Of a stretch of 64,000 nucleotides of DNA, positions 1-12,806 are shown in pieces. The notes beneath the pieces were generated by a model, which searched no databases, had not been told where the DNA came from, and worked only from the letters and a program-made list of their open reading frames with translations. Position 1 is the stretch's first letter. Each line of letters begins with the position of its first letter. Source of the stretch: Dolomedes plantarius (Eukaryota; Arthropoda; Arachnida; Araneae; Dolomedidae); NCBI GenBank assembly GCA_907164885.2, contig OU015501.1:64474693-64538692 (forward strand). The letters are read 5' to 3'. Both the position numbers and the translations under genes were made by a program.

Positions 1-302
1 ATCGCATGTTATCAATAGTAATAGAGAAAAAAAAGCTTTTAGAAACCTTTTTAAAAAGTAATCCAAATTTTTATTTTAATATACACTATTTACAAAATTC
101 TTTGAAAACAGATTCAATTGTTGTTAGCTTCAGAGAAGAGTCTGAAATTTTATCTATTACACTTTCTAAGTGGACAATGGCTTTAAATGTGTCCTCTTAC
201 CTATTTGGTTGACTTTCAACATATCTCCTCAAAGCGTCCACTGCAAATAGTCCTTCTTTGTTTGTTACATTTGGTGGCAAATGGGGGATTTCGTCCTCCG
301 CT
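1..302. other. Unassigned left edge
   Basis: This stretch lies left of the recognisable Gypsy integrase. The minus-strand reading frame stays open down to about 197, but after position 302 it stops resembling integrase. A 68-codon plus-strand frame (6-212) has no motif I recognise. The stretch may be an unrelated insertion or the flank of a rearrangement. Confidence 0.4.
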
Positions 303-641
303 ATCCCCAAGTACGTTGACAGCCTATTAAAAAGCTGAGACTCAAAGTTTGGTCCGCGGTCTGTCGTTATCACCTCGGGAATACCATAACGAGCTATCCA
401 AGTAGATAAGAAAGCATCCGCTATGGTTTCTGCCCGTTGGTCCGGAAGTGGCACAACTTCAGGCCATCGCGTCTGGCGATCCACACAAGTCAGCAGATAC
501 CGGTTGCCTTTGGATGGAGGTAAGGGTCCAACTATATCAATGTGGACATGAGAAAACCTATTTGTTGAGACGAAAGTTCCCAGAGGCGCCTTGTTGTGTC
601 TGGTCACTTTGACTCGCTGGCACTGGTTGCATTGTCTACAC

Positions 642-1788
642 CAACGGTTCTCAACCTGGAAGGCGCGCCTCCCTGGGGAGGCGTAGAAGAATTTCAAGGG
701 AGGCGTGAGTTAAAAATAAAATAAAAAGTAAAACTAACTGTAATTTACTGTACTCAATTTTGCGGTCACAATGTAACCGTAACGTATTTTCGACATACGA
801 ACACGAACACAATAATTGTCGCACACGATAATTGTTGTAGCTACAATGTCAGAAAAACATTCTGAAGACTTATGATGCAGTTAAGAGTTTCACAGAAAAG
901 ATAACTCTTTGGCAACGCCGTTTACAGAGTTCAGAGCCAAACTTCTCATCCTTTCCAAGATTGAACGATCTCTTCGATGATAAAAAAAAATTTCCCATTG
1001 CAACAGATAAATGAATTGAAGGACCTTATATCAGGGCATTTGGTAGCATTGCAAAATGAAATTGCAGACTTATTTTTCAGATATTAGTTCAGAGAACTGG
1101 GAGTTTAAGTTGACAAGAGATCCTTTTTAAAATAAATGTGGAATACATCCTGATCATATTCAGGAACAGGCAATCGACCTAAAATGTGATTCTCAAATAA
1201 ACGCGGAATTCGAAAACATGGACGTTGAAAATTTTTGGTTACGCTATTTTCCTGTTTACCCAGAAGTTTCTTTGGAAGCTTTGAGGTTGTTATTGCAGTT
1301 TTCATCCACATATCTCTGTGAATCTGGATTTTCAGCATTAGCATACATAAAGTCAAAATATCGAGCAAAGCTGGACGTTGAAAGTGACCTGAGATGTGCT
1401 TTGTCACAGTTATAACCTAATATTCAAAAACTTGTCGAGGACAAACAGTACCAGCCCTCTCATTAATGTTGTGAAAGGGATTGGTATTACATGCCAACCT
1501 CACCTAGATCCTGGATTACCTCAAATATATTTTATCTGTATTTAATTCTTTTATTTCATATGTTCTAATAATAATATGTTCCAAATAAAGATATGAGTAG
1601 TAATATTAAATTTTGTGTATGAAATTATCTGTTCTAGTATATTTTTATTTAATAACCAGCTTCAGTTTCAAATTCCGATTGTACTACTTGTATTGACCAC
1701 ATATGATGGTGGTGGTGGGGGGGGGGGAGGCATGACCTCACATCAGTGTTCAAAGGGGGCACAGAGCCTGAAAGGTTGAGAACCCCTG
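642..1788 (+). mobile_element. hAT-family DNA transposon, internally decayed
   Basis: A complete insertion is delimited by imperfect terminal inverted repeats. The left end begins CAACGGTTCTCAACC, and the right end read inward on the other strand is CAGGGGTTCTCAACC. An 8-bp direct repeat GTCTACAC flanks it at 634-641 and 1789-1796. Eight-bp duplications and CAGGGGTTCTCAACC-type ends are typical of Charlie-like hAT elements. The right end also has the G-rich subterminal stretch common in this group. At 1147 bp it is shorter than an autonomous element and retains only the C-terminal end of a transposase. It sits inside the integrase zinc-finger coding region of the Gypsy element. Confidence 0.93.
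1146..1467 (+). pseudogene. hAT transposase C-terminal dimerisation domain remnant
   Basis: One plus-strand frame from about 1146 reads through the C-terminal end of a hAT transposase of the ZBED5/SCAND3/FAM200 type. Key blocks are HIQEQAIDLKCD, VENFWLRYF, and the signature STYLCESGFSALAYIKSKYR followed by a conserved Leu/Asp-rich tail. A TAA stop occurs at 1413-1415. Similarity seems to continue in the same frame to about 1467, so the stop is probably secondary. The DDE catalytic core and the BED zinc finger are absent. The domain mediates dimerisation in active relatives. Here it is a fossil inside the hAT element. Confidence 0.8.
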
Positions 1789-1849
1789 GTCTACACCATT
1801 CTGCACAATCTTTCCTCATGCCCGTCCACACGAACCGTTGTTGGATGAG

Positions 1850-2648
1850 TCACCAAGTTCCTTTTACACCAGGATGTGAAAGTTTGTGATTGGCTTCAAA
1901 AATCCTCCGTCTCCATACTCTAGGTACAAATGGTCTAACTAGGTCGTGAGACACATCACAATACAATTTTCTTTTACAGGCAGGCAAAGCAATTAACTTT
2001 AACTCAAGACCTCTTACCTCCTTTGTACGCAAAATTTGTTGTAAATCGGGATCCGTTGCTTGATCCTCGGCAAATAAATTAAAATCACTTGAACTATTTA
2101 AATTCAAAGTGTATATCCTGGATAGCGCGTCGGCTACTATATTTTGTTTTCCTGGAAAATATTGGATATCTGCAGTGTATTGGCTAACAAGTTCTAAGTG
2201 TCTAACCTGTCGAGGGCTAGCACTTGTTAACTTTTGGTGAAGTGCGAAGGTTAAGGGTTTGTGATCAGAGAAGATCGTGACTGTTCTTCCTTCAAGCATG
2301 TGCCTAAAATGTTTTACTGCAGAATACACCGCCAACAGTTCTCTATCAAATGCACTGTATTTAGTTTGAGTGGGGTTAATTTTCGTGAAAAAACCCTAAT
2401 GGCTCCTCACCGTCCTTGGTAAGTTGAGAAAGAACGGCACCGACTGCTCGGTCCGACGCATCGACAGTTAACAATAGGCGTGCGCTGGGAGCTGGGAATT
2501 TCAGTGCATTTACCTCCGAAATAGCTTTCCTACAAATTTCGAATGCATTTATTAATGGTTCTGTCCACGGTATTGGAGTCATATCCTTTTTCTTTCTGTT
2601 AATTATGAGATCAAAAAGCAATGCCTGTTTCTCCGTAACATTAGGCAA
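1850..2648 (-). pseudogene. Gypsy RNase H and start of integrase zinc domain
   Basis: The first piece (2376-2648) carries the RNase H opening with TVDASDRAVGAVLSQ, whose first Asp is a metal ligand. The second (1850-2335) continues with an FSDHKPL block and the late VADALSR block that ends Gypsy RNase H. It then runs through the linker to the integrase N-terminal HHCC finger, of which the two histidines are visible (HKLSHPG). A frameshift near 2340-2376 separates the two pieces. The two cysteines of the finger lie to the left, partly beyond the hAT insertion. RNase H would degrade the RNA strand of the replication intermediate. This copy is inactive. Confidence 0.85.
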
Positions 2649-3400
2649 AAAAAAGATGATAAAAATTTAAAATTGCTAGAAAAGTCCGAAGTTGACTGAT
2701 ATTGTTTGGGCGAGGGTATTTCTGTAATGTTTGAATCTTTTCAGGTAGCGGTTCAATTCCCTGCTTTGAAATTTGAATACCCAAAAGTGGTATTTTGTCA
2801 ACTCCGAATATGCATTTCTGGAGGTTTAAAATCAGGCCATGTGGACTTAGAGTTGAAAAAAGTATTTCTAAATGTTTTTGTGCTGTATCTCGTTATCAGA
2901 AAAGACAAAGATATCGTCAAGATATGACAAACAAAAGTCCAGGACTCTCAGTATACTGTCTAGATAACGCTGGAATGTGTTTCAACTGTTTCTCAAACCG
3001 AATGGAATTTTCCGGAATTCGAACAAACCTATGGGGGTCATCACCGCGGTCTTAGGAATGTCTGTAACCTCAACCGGAATCTGATAGTATGCTCGAACCA
3101 AGTCGACTTTCGAAAAAAACTGTTTCCCCCGTAATCCCATAACTACATCATGGATGTGTGGGAGGGGGTAGCGGTCGGGAGTTGTGACCTTGTTGAGTGC
3201 TCTATAATCTCCGCATATTCTCCAAGTTCCATTCTTTTTCTTCCCAAAATGAATAGGGCTGGGCCATGGGCTTTTAGAGGGCTGAATAACACTCTGTTCC
3301 ATTAGAGCTTTAAATTCCAACTTCAATGTTTGAAGCTTCTCGGGGTTCAACCTACGAGGTCTCGAAAAAATGGGTGGACCTATAGTTTCAATATATTGCG
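2649..3400 (-). pseudogene. Gypsy reverse transcriptase domain, frameshifted
   Basis: This is the RNA-dependent DNA polymerase part of pol. The minus-strand frame ending near 2982 shows the fingers/palm with SPWPSPIHFGKKKNG, a GDYRALN block and motif A (FFSKVDLVRAYYQIP), then a PFGLRN block. The catalytic YLDD box is in another frame, with its Asp-Asp codons at about 2913-2918. At least one frameshift lies between these blocks, and another just after YLDD (a stop at about 2869-2872 on the minus strand). The thumb region continues to about 2700. The order and spacing are normal for Ty3/Gypsy. Because of the frameshifts no functional enzyme is expected. Confidence 0.85.
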
Positions 3401-3457
3401 TTACCGGAAAGTTTTGCAAGTTATTACAATGCACATTTGAATTGCCGTAGTCCGGCG

Positions 3458-4075
3458 CAGCTGGACTACGGCACACCACCCACAGAGCAATTGATTGGTG
3501 GAACGATTCCATCGAGTGCTTAAATCATCTCTGATGGCAGTAGATCCGGTACATTGGGTTGATGCTCTACCACTGGTGCTTCTAGCTATCAGATCAACTG
3601 TAAGGGAGAATATGCAGGCTGCCCCAGCACAATTAGTGTTCGGTGGTTTGTTAAGACTTCCAGGTGAGTTTTTTCAGAATAACCTGGTGAAGGACCAGCC
3701 AGCTGAGATGTTGCAGAGATTGAGTTCTCATATGACCAACTTGACACCAAATATGGCAGGAAGACATGCCAAGCCACCAGTCTTTGTTTTCAAGGATCTC
3801 AAGGACTGTACAGATGTGTTCCTGCGGACAGACCATGTGAGGCTTCCGTTAGCACCACCATATGAAGGACCATATGCTGTCATGTCAAGAAAACCAAAGA
3901 CGCTGACTATTTGTATCAAGGGTAAACCTCAATCTGTAAGCATTGATCGTGTAAAGCCTGCTTATGTATTAACTAAAGCACATGGAGACACTAAGAAACA
4001 CCACATTCCCCGACAGGAAAATACAGTAACTAAATCTGGGCGAATTTCAAAGCCAGTCGTTAGATTTAAATTTTA
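3458..4075 (+). pseudogene. Gypsy integrase C-terminal part
   Basis: The frame starts within the integrase core with a TTAHHPQSN block. It then has a TGA at 3492-3494 where glycine is normally found, followed by LVERFHR, which contains the catalytic Glu (codon 3501-3503). It continues through LLAIRSTVREN and the LPGEFF block to a chromodomain-less basic tail ending KPVVRFKF and a TAA at 4074-4076. The C-terminal part is open for about 193 codons. Upstream codons for the first two catalytic Asp residues are missing on this strand. The integrase would join viral-like cDNA ends to the genome. This piece alone cannot do so. Confidence 0.85.
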
Positions 4076-4107
4076 AAAGTAAATTTCAAACTTCTCTACG
4101 GGGGGAG

Positions 4108-4580
4108 TGTGTGGTGCTCCATGGTCTACATTTTCCGCTTACATTTTAGAAAGATTAATTACTAATTAAATATTCAATGAATCACATTAACTTATGCATT
4201 GAATCGCTTCGTAGCAGCAAACGTCACAGCAAACTCTGAATGGCTGCGTAAGCAGTTATAAGCCATAGCCAGACCGATGGGAGTCAGAGGTTTTTAAGTT
4301 TTTAGTTTTTCGGCTTGTTTGCTTTAGCCATTTGTCAGTTGACTGGCGTATTTGAGTTGGAGACTGATGTGGTTGCTCCCTCTTTTACGATGTATCGCAA
4401 ATTCTTTTGGACCTCTCGAGATGTTTAAAGTTGATCTTATCAAAGCAGGTTCGGGCCATAATTTAAGTTGTGTATGTCGGCGTAATCTGCCAAGCTATTA
4501 CCTTGTCAATAAAGTTGTTAAGTTTCGTTAATGAGTTTGGAGTGATTAACTTACCTTCTACGATATTGGTGGTATACACA
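4108..4580 (+). repeat. Gypsy 3' long terminal repeat
   Basis: The LTR starts TGTGTGGTGC right after a G-rich polypurine tract and ends TATACACA, giving TGTGT/ACACA inverted ends. An AATAAA polyadenylation signal is at 4508-4513. The stretch is G+C-richer than its surroundings. The sequence downstream (AATCA...) cannot be matched to a target duplication because the 5' end of the element is not recognisable. Confidence 0.75.
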
Positions 4581-5039
4581 AATCACCATAGGTGCATTCA
4601 CACCTGTAGTTTTTTTCTTTCACTCCTTGTTGCAAAGATAAGAAATTCTACAATCTTCTTGGAAGCCACCCACCTCTTGATTTTTGTTCATGCCTTCATT
4701 TCCTATTTTGTTAAAAAAAAACCAACCCCTCTAGAAAGTAACCTTGGAGAACAAAAGGAGAAAAAATAAAAGAAAGGATCGATGGTCACTGCATATGCAT
4801 TGCAACTACCTGAAACGATATAAGAAAACAGTAAACAAGAATTTCAACTCCCATCTTGGAGGGTCAAGAGAAGTTTTCATTTCATTGTGTTATCTTCCGT
4901 CTTTATATCCCTTCTTTTTAAAGTTCATGCAGGGTTTTACCATTGTAATGTCTGAATAGCTTTTAAATTTTTTAGAAATTTCTATTTTTTGGATATTTTT
5001 TGTTTTTAGAAAAATTTTCTTCTCCATTTATGGAAAAAA
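4581..5039. other. No gene seen, AT-rich
   Basis: I see no coding motif. Two open frames (about 99 and 71 codons) look like chance. The right part may belong to the pogo/Tigger-like element whose end is at 5191. Confidence 0.4.
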
Positions 5040-5186
5040 ATTCAAATTATCGAGGGATGAGCCGAAAAAAATTCGCCAAATCAAGGTTTTTTTAGCATTG
5101 AGTGCATAGGAAATTTGAAGAGAATTTCTATTTCTTCGAGATATCAAAAAATTCGTGAAATCGAGGTTCGAGTTAGCGAGGTTTGA

Positions 5187-5191
<5 letters not shown>
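5040..5191. mobile_element. pogo/Tigger-like transposon terminus
   Basis: The segment ends with a run resembling the terminal inverted repeat of Tigger/pogo elements. Read inward from the right it begins CAGTCAAACCTCGCTAACTC, with a TA dinucleotide following at 5190-5193. Upstream it has phrases such as ATCGAGG and TTCGTGAAATCGAGG, typical of subterminal Tigger sequence. The other end was not found, so this is a truncated or decayed copy. Confidence 0.6.

Positions 5192-5229
<38 letters not shown>
5190..5229. repeat. (TA)n microsatellite
   Basis: About twenty TA units lie between the Tigger-like end and the foldback MITE. TA is the target of both element types. Confidence 0.95.
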
Positions 5230-7884
<2,655 letters not shown>

Positions 7885-8034
7885 AATTGACATTTATGGG
7901 TATGTGCTAATGTGTAGTTAACTATGTACTTGAATCTTGCACATATTGTTAAAGATTTCATACACTTTAACAGTGAGTGCAAGTTTCAAATACATGGTTA
8001 GCTACGCATTAGCACATACCGATAAATGTCAATT
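7885..8034. repeat. 150-bp stem-loop with 58-bp arms
   Basis: Arms 7885-7942 and 7977-8034 match at about 52 of 58 positions around a 34-nt loop. Four of the mismatches are of the kind that form G-U pairs in RNA. The outer edges start AATTGACATTTAT. It may be a tiny foldback MITE or a transcribed hairpin. No target duplication was identified. Confidence 0.75.
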
Positions 8035-9689
8035 TTTCTCCCTCTAATCAGCAATTAAAATTATATGAATCGGAAATATAATTTGTAGCTTTGCACGTTT
8101 ATTGCATATTTTAATATAAAAATGAAAACTTCAGAAAATAAAATTATTCAATCATTTATTTTTTTTCTCCGGTGCTCTTATGTCCTTGGTAATTAGGCTT
8201 AAAATGTCTTAATTCTACAGTGACAGAATGTATTGAAAAATACTGTCGTCTTTTTTTTTAACATTCTATTGATTGGTAGGTAAAGAAAATGCTTGCACCC
8301 ACGTTATTTTGTCTTCATCCTCCTTATTTTTTCTGTAATTGTTGTTTCATTATGTTAATGTTTCATTTAGAGTTTTATTATATCAAAATTTAGAGCTGGT
8401 GATGTCACATGTTAGTAGAAAAAAATTATCTCACTTAAGGGGACAGGTAGACTTTCAAAACTTTTTATATCAACTCTTTTTATTTAAGTTAACAACTTTC
8501 AACATATTCTTTTATGACTTGTTTATGTCGCTAGTAATGATGTAAAACATTCGTGTTTAACACATTGAAAATCTTCTGAGTTATTAAAATTTTAATTTTT
8601 TAAAATGGCATGTAATTAACTTTATTTAAACATTCTATGTACATTACTTTTCGTCTGTAATAGTAGGATTTTATCGATGTGACGCTTTCCAATTCTAGAA
8701 TGCTGCATAGTACTTATTGTAAACATTCCCTACATTTATTACCAAAATTTTTTTTTCATTTGAACAAACTCTTTTCTATTTAAAAGAACTATCGCCAATC
8801 AACTGCGGATGTTACTTTACACGAATTGCATCTGTGTTACAATTATATTTTCAAACATTTATTTAAACTCTTTACGTAATGTGTTGCATTAGTTTGAAAT
8901 GTATACCATAACTCGAAATGTACGTGGTATATTTTAAATATATTAAGTGCCTGGCATTTTGAATAGTGTGAAAAGGATATTTTAAGCATAATTATGAGTT
9001 CCAGTACATTATTTGTAAGCTAAGCTATTTTACTTATTAGCAATACTTATTGTGAAAATATGTAGAAATGTCGGTAATTTTTAATTAGATTTGCTCATAT
9101 ACTTTATAGCTTCGAAAGTCCACTTGCTCTGAATGTCGACTGTCCTCTTAAGGTAAAAGGAGAGTTACAGTTTCGATATTGAACAGATCATTTTGAAAAG
9201 GAGAAACATCAGTGAGTTTGAAGCGTATTGTTTAATCATAACCGCTCTCGCTGTCGTTTGTGATATCGTTTCCATTATACGAGAGAGTAAAGTAACAACA
9301 CAATCGACATAAAATGGATTTGTTTTGCTGTTAATTTACGTTCCTCTCTATTTTCTTTACATTTTGTTATTATTTATGTTATTTATTTCTTGCTTTATTT
9401 AGTTTTTTACTGTACTTAATGAAAATGAATGAATTTCTAAAAGTAAAATTAATAAACTAGCTAATTAATTTATAAGAGAAAAAGTTTTATATACACACTC
9501 ATAAAATTATAAATGGTATAAAAATAAAGTAAATAATTCTTTTAAAACCTACAAAATACTTTAACTTTATTACCTTCATTCGAGATCTAACAAAGCAAGT
9601 GCGCAGTCGTCGCTTCTCATTTTTATTACATAAAAATATTACTATTTAGTATTGTTAAATATGTAGTGGTTCTATTAATAATTTTATTC
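8035..9689. other. No feature seen, AT-rich
   Basis: There are no coding motifs, long repeats or RNA-like elements that I can support. Short frames here look random. Confidence 0.5.
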
Positions 9690-10233
9690 CCCGTATAGCT
9701 GGAAATAGTAAAAAAGCCACACAAAAAAATAGAAGTGTAATAGACTTAGAAATGAAACAAATGAACTTGCCGAAGTACAATAAAAAAAATTCGTTTTGAA
9801 AGAAATGGCTTCAGCTTTTCACTATATTAATAAAGTATTACAACAATTGGAAGCAATGGATCCAAATGAAGAAAGATGCGCAAGTATCAGGGAAATTGCC
9901 CTTGCTACCAGACAATATACAAGGAAAAGAAGACGCAAACTGTTGAAACACCCTTGAATAACTTTGTTAAAAAAACTTGAAACGTATCATTTGTCGCAAA
10001 TTCAGAACAAATGGATTGTACTAACATAATAAGTAGTGATGACGAAGATTAATCCATATCTTCTAAATAGAGTACAATGTATTTTAAATTATGTATGTAT
10101 GTATGAAAGTAAAAAAAATATATGTATATATGTACATATATAAAAAAAATTGCTTGAAGTTCAACTTACGACCAAATCAAGTTACGACCAATGTCTCGGT
10201 CCCTAGGTCGGTCGTAAATCGAGGAATACCTGT
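9690..10233 (+). mobile_element. Internally deleted Tigger/pogo relic
   Basis: A plus-strand stretch at about 9699-9780 reads like the N-terminal start of CENP-B/Tigger transposases (NRSVIDLEMK). A second at about 9805-9957 reads like the acidic C-terminal end (INKVLQQLEAMDPNEERC), followed by a stop. The central DDE domain is missing. The right end at 10166-10233, read inward, begins CAGGTATTCCTCGATTTACG, a Tigger-like terminus, next to TA. The left terminus was not found. A non-autonomous, decayed copy. Confidence 0.6.
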
Positions 10234-11219
10234 ACAGTTTTTATATTAAAAACCCTTTACACTGTGTTTTAACCTTGTAGCTAATTTCTAAATTTCACTA
10301 TTTTAGTGCCTAAATTTAAGTAATTGGTTATATAAATTTTTCTAGAAACCTATCTAAATTTAATTTTTTGTAAATTTTGCAATGAAGAATATACCTAGCT
10401 ATCTGACACATCCACAATATGCCTTTTTGTACGTTTTTAGTAAACATTTCAAATTGAGCATAAGTATCTGATTTCCCTTGTTTGTGCCAAACTGTCTCTT
10501 CTATTATTAAATATTTTATACTGAGTCTAAACCTAATTCATCACATTTGAAATACAAATAATACAACACGATATCTAAAGCATTAAAGAATTTTATTTGA
10601 GCTGTGTAGCATTGAAAATAAGTCCTTTAAATAATTCTATCACGAGTAAGTGATTGATGTGGAAAAGAGAAATGTTATTGAGTTGCTGTTAACAATTGGA
10701 ATTCAAGATAGGAAAATAAATAACATCATAGTAATTGAATTCTGACATACATTTCCTAATTTTTCTTACAGCTTTGGTATTACTATCAAATTCTCTGATA
10801 CAGAACTATTTCAAGTGTTTCTAAAAAGTAAATAGAATCGTTTAAGCATTCTTGGTTCTATTTGATGGATTTTATCACTATTTCCTTTCCTTTCGAAGCA
10901 TTCATTTCCTACATTAAACAAACATTGCACTGTTACAACATTAACTTATTTGATTTAGTGATATAAATTACTTTGTTAAGTGCCATTTTGTAAATTACCT
11001 TTAAACTGAATAGAATTGTTCCATGCAGCCGTTAAAAACAAATGAAAAAAATAATAATGACATTATACAAAGGTAGCATCTTGTTATAAATGCAAAATAT
11101 AATGAAGTATATTTAGCGAAAGTAATATGTCAGCATTGGTTATACAATATCTTGCTTAAGTATAATTTAATGGAATTGTTATAATATGGAGATAAATTGA
11201 TTTAGAGTAAAAAGTATCA
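10234..11219. other. No feature seen, AT-rich
   Basis: No recognisable coding or repeat structure. Confidence 0.5.
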
Positions 11220-11223
11220 TTAA

Positions 11224-11820
11224 CCCTCTAATGGAACGGTGGGGGTCGGATCCGACCCAGGGGTGTGTTTTCCCCCTCCCGTACTCTCCCCTTTATTGCA
11301 AGAGATCAAATTGATGAGGAACCCTACCAGGCAGTCTTGCAACAGGTGTTGGAGCGTGTTCTGTTATGTTTTCAGTAAATATGAGTGTCTTTGTTAAAAA
11401 AACGTTATTCATGATTCCTAGTCATTTTTCTTTTTTTAGATCCTTAATTTTTTAATTTCGATTTTGAAGGCCAAAAATATCAGTATATATTATTTTTTAC
11501 ATTTTTGGGCTTGGAAATTTGGTTCAGTAACTTCTAAAATTAGATACAAGACTACATTACATATTAGAACTAATATATACAACATTCTAGGTAAATGCCA
11601 GAGAGATTTTCTTTGTTTAGCAAAATTACAATTCATTGGTCTTTTTTTTCTGCAAAAGGGTTTTTATTTCATGTCAAATATTATAAATAAACGTTATTAT
11701 ACAACAAAAATTCTTATTGTGTACTTATTTTTACCAAAAACCTCATCAAAAAAGAAATCGGGTCAGATCAGGCCCGAACGTACCATCTATTTCGTTTCAA
11801 ACCACTGTACCGTTAGAGGG
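11224..11820. mobile_element. piggyBac-type MITE
   Basis: A 597-bp element is bounded by TTAA on both sides (11220-11223, 11821-11824). The inverted ends read CCCTCTAATGGAACGGTGG on the left and CCCTCTAACGGTACAGTGG inward from the right. TTAA duplications with CCC-starting ends are diagnostic of piggyBac. G+C-rich subterminal parts contain GGGTCGGATCCGACCC-like sequence. No transposase remains. The 127-codon frame inside has no piggyBac motif. Confidence 0.88.
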
Positions 11821-11824
11821 TTAA

Positions 11825-12030
11825 GACAGTATCTTAACTGGTCATAAAGCCCCGAAACTGGCTTCAGCTTATATTTTAGTTTTTAAAAAAAAGTTTTATA
11901 AAAATCGATTATAGAAGGGATTTTAAAACAAACATTTAAGCATGATAGCTAAAATGTACTAGCATGCAATTTTAATGAGCAAAAATTTTTTTTCAAAATT
12001 ATACGAATAATTGTATGAAATACAAATCCA
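11825..12030. other. No feature seen
   Basis: Short AT-rich spacer between the piggyBac MITE and the Helitron. Confidence 0.5.
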
Positions 12031-12805
12031 TCTATATATTTAAGTTGCTAAGCCGACTTTTTGGGCAGTCCGTGAGAGAAAACTACTGAATCAATTTACT
12101 TCATTTTGGTCTTAAACGAAAGATTGTAATCTGTAGATTTGTCAAATTTGGTTTTTGTAATTGCAATTTTTATTAATGAGCTATAATTTACAATTAAAAT
12201 TTGATTTCTGCGCATGCTCAGTGGCATGTTTCAATCTGACTTTAGAAACTCACTGTTTCTGCGCATGCTCAGTGACATGTTTCAATGCCGAGGAGTCTCT
12301 CTAGATATCTCTCTCTGCCATTTATATTTTTATGATAATTATGTTTGTGAAATATAAGATTAAACCTGATGAAAATTGTTTATTTCGCGCTGTTTAATTA
12401 ACGATAATTTACAAATAAAAATTTGCTTTCTGCGCATGCTCAGTGACATTTTTAAATCTGGCTTTAGATACTCACTAAGCAAGAGGCCGCTAACTGTAAG
12501 GGCCTGTTCACATAGGAGTCCGTTGCGTTGCATTAAGGAAAAGATGACGTTGAGAAGAAAATAAACCAATCATATGCCTCCAAACGATTAGCAATGAAAC
12601 TTTTAACGCCTTTGATTGGTTTATTTTCGTCTCAACGTCATCTTTTTCTTAAGGCAACGCAACGGACTCCTATGTGAACAGGCCCTAATTTGTTTATGCG
12701 CATTATTATGATTTTCAACATTTGGCAATGATGTGTTGAGTATAATTTGTGTATTATTACATTTATTTACTATCTAGCCGTCATGTTTTGACGGGTACCA
12801 ACTAG
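12031..12805 (+). mobile_element. Non-autonomous Helitron
   Basis: The 5' end is TCTATATATTTAAGTTGC after an A. The 3' end is a perfect 6-bp hairpin (CCGTCA 12778-12783 with TGACGG 12789-12794), 7 nt upstream of terminal CTAG, followed by T. Insertion between A and T, the TC start and a hairpin before CTRR are the Helitron hallmarks. The interior has three copies of a TCTGCGCATGCTCAGTG-containing unit (around 12205, 12255 and 12427) and an inserted 186-bp MITE. No Rep/helicase is present. Confidence 0.85.
12500..12685. mobile_element. 186-bp PIF/Harbinger-type MITE, copy 1
   Basis: The terminal inverted repeats extend about 75 bp and begin GGGCCTGTTCACATAGGAGT. A TAA duplication flanks the element (12497-12499, 12686-12688). 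Three-bp TWA duplications are typical of PIF/Harbinger. Copies 2 and 3 at 29347 and 29923 have exactly the same length. This copy is nested in the Helitron. Confidence 0.9.
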
Positions 12806-12806
12806 T

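Larger units (their letters stand above)
303..1849 (-). pseudogene. Gypsy integrase catalytic core, split by a hAT insertion
   Basis: The minus strand encodes the second half of the HHCC zinc finger and then the integrase core. The cysteine motif of the finger is cut by the hAT element at 642-1788. The flanking frame reads MRKDCAEW on the right side and resumes with CNQCQRVK on the left. The first catalytic Asp is in HIDIVGP (codon 536-538) and the second in TTDRGPNF (codon 359-361). The third catalytic residue, Glu, is missing here because the frame leaves the family after position 302. The matching Glu-containing piece sits on the plus strand near 3501. Inactive as it stands. Confidence 0.85.
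303..3445 (-). mobile_element. Ty3/Gypsy retrotransposon pol segment, broken
   Basis: Reading the minus strand from about 3445 down to 303 gives reverse transcriptase, RNase H and integrase pieces in standard Ty3/Gypsy order. The motif style is that of the K02A2.6-like pol common in arthropod and spider genomes (established knowledge). No gag, protease or LTR is visible on this strand. The coding sequence has several frameshifts and is interrupted by a hAT transposon at 642-1788. The integrase stops being recognisable at 302, just where the plus-strand integrase tail beginning near 3446 would continue it. The segment may therefore be one half of an inverted single element, or one of two separate truncated copies. 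Confidence 0.85.
3446..4580 (+). mobile_element. Ty3/Gypsy 3' end: integrase tail plus LTR
   Basis: The plus strand carries the 3' end of a Gypsy element: the integrase C-terminal region, a polypurine tract (4100-4107) and a 473-bp LTR. The left boundary is at or just inside a 27-bp palindromic stretch at 3445-3471, where the opposite-strand pol begins. Protein style matches the minus-strand pol to the left, so both may derive from one family or one copy. No 5' LTR is present in the window. Confidence 0.82.
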
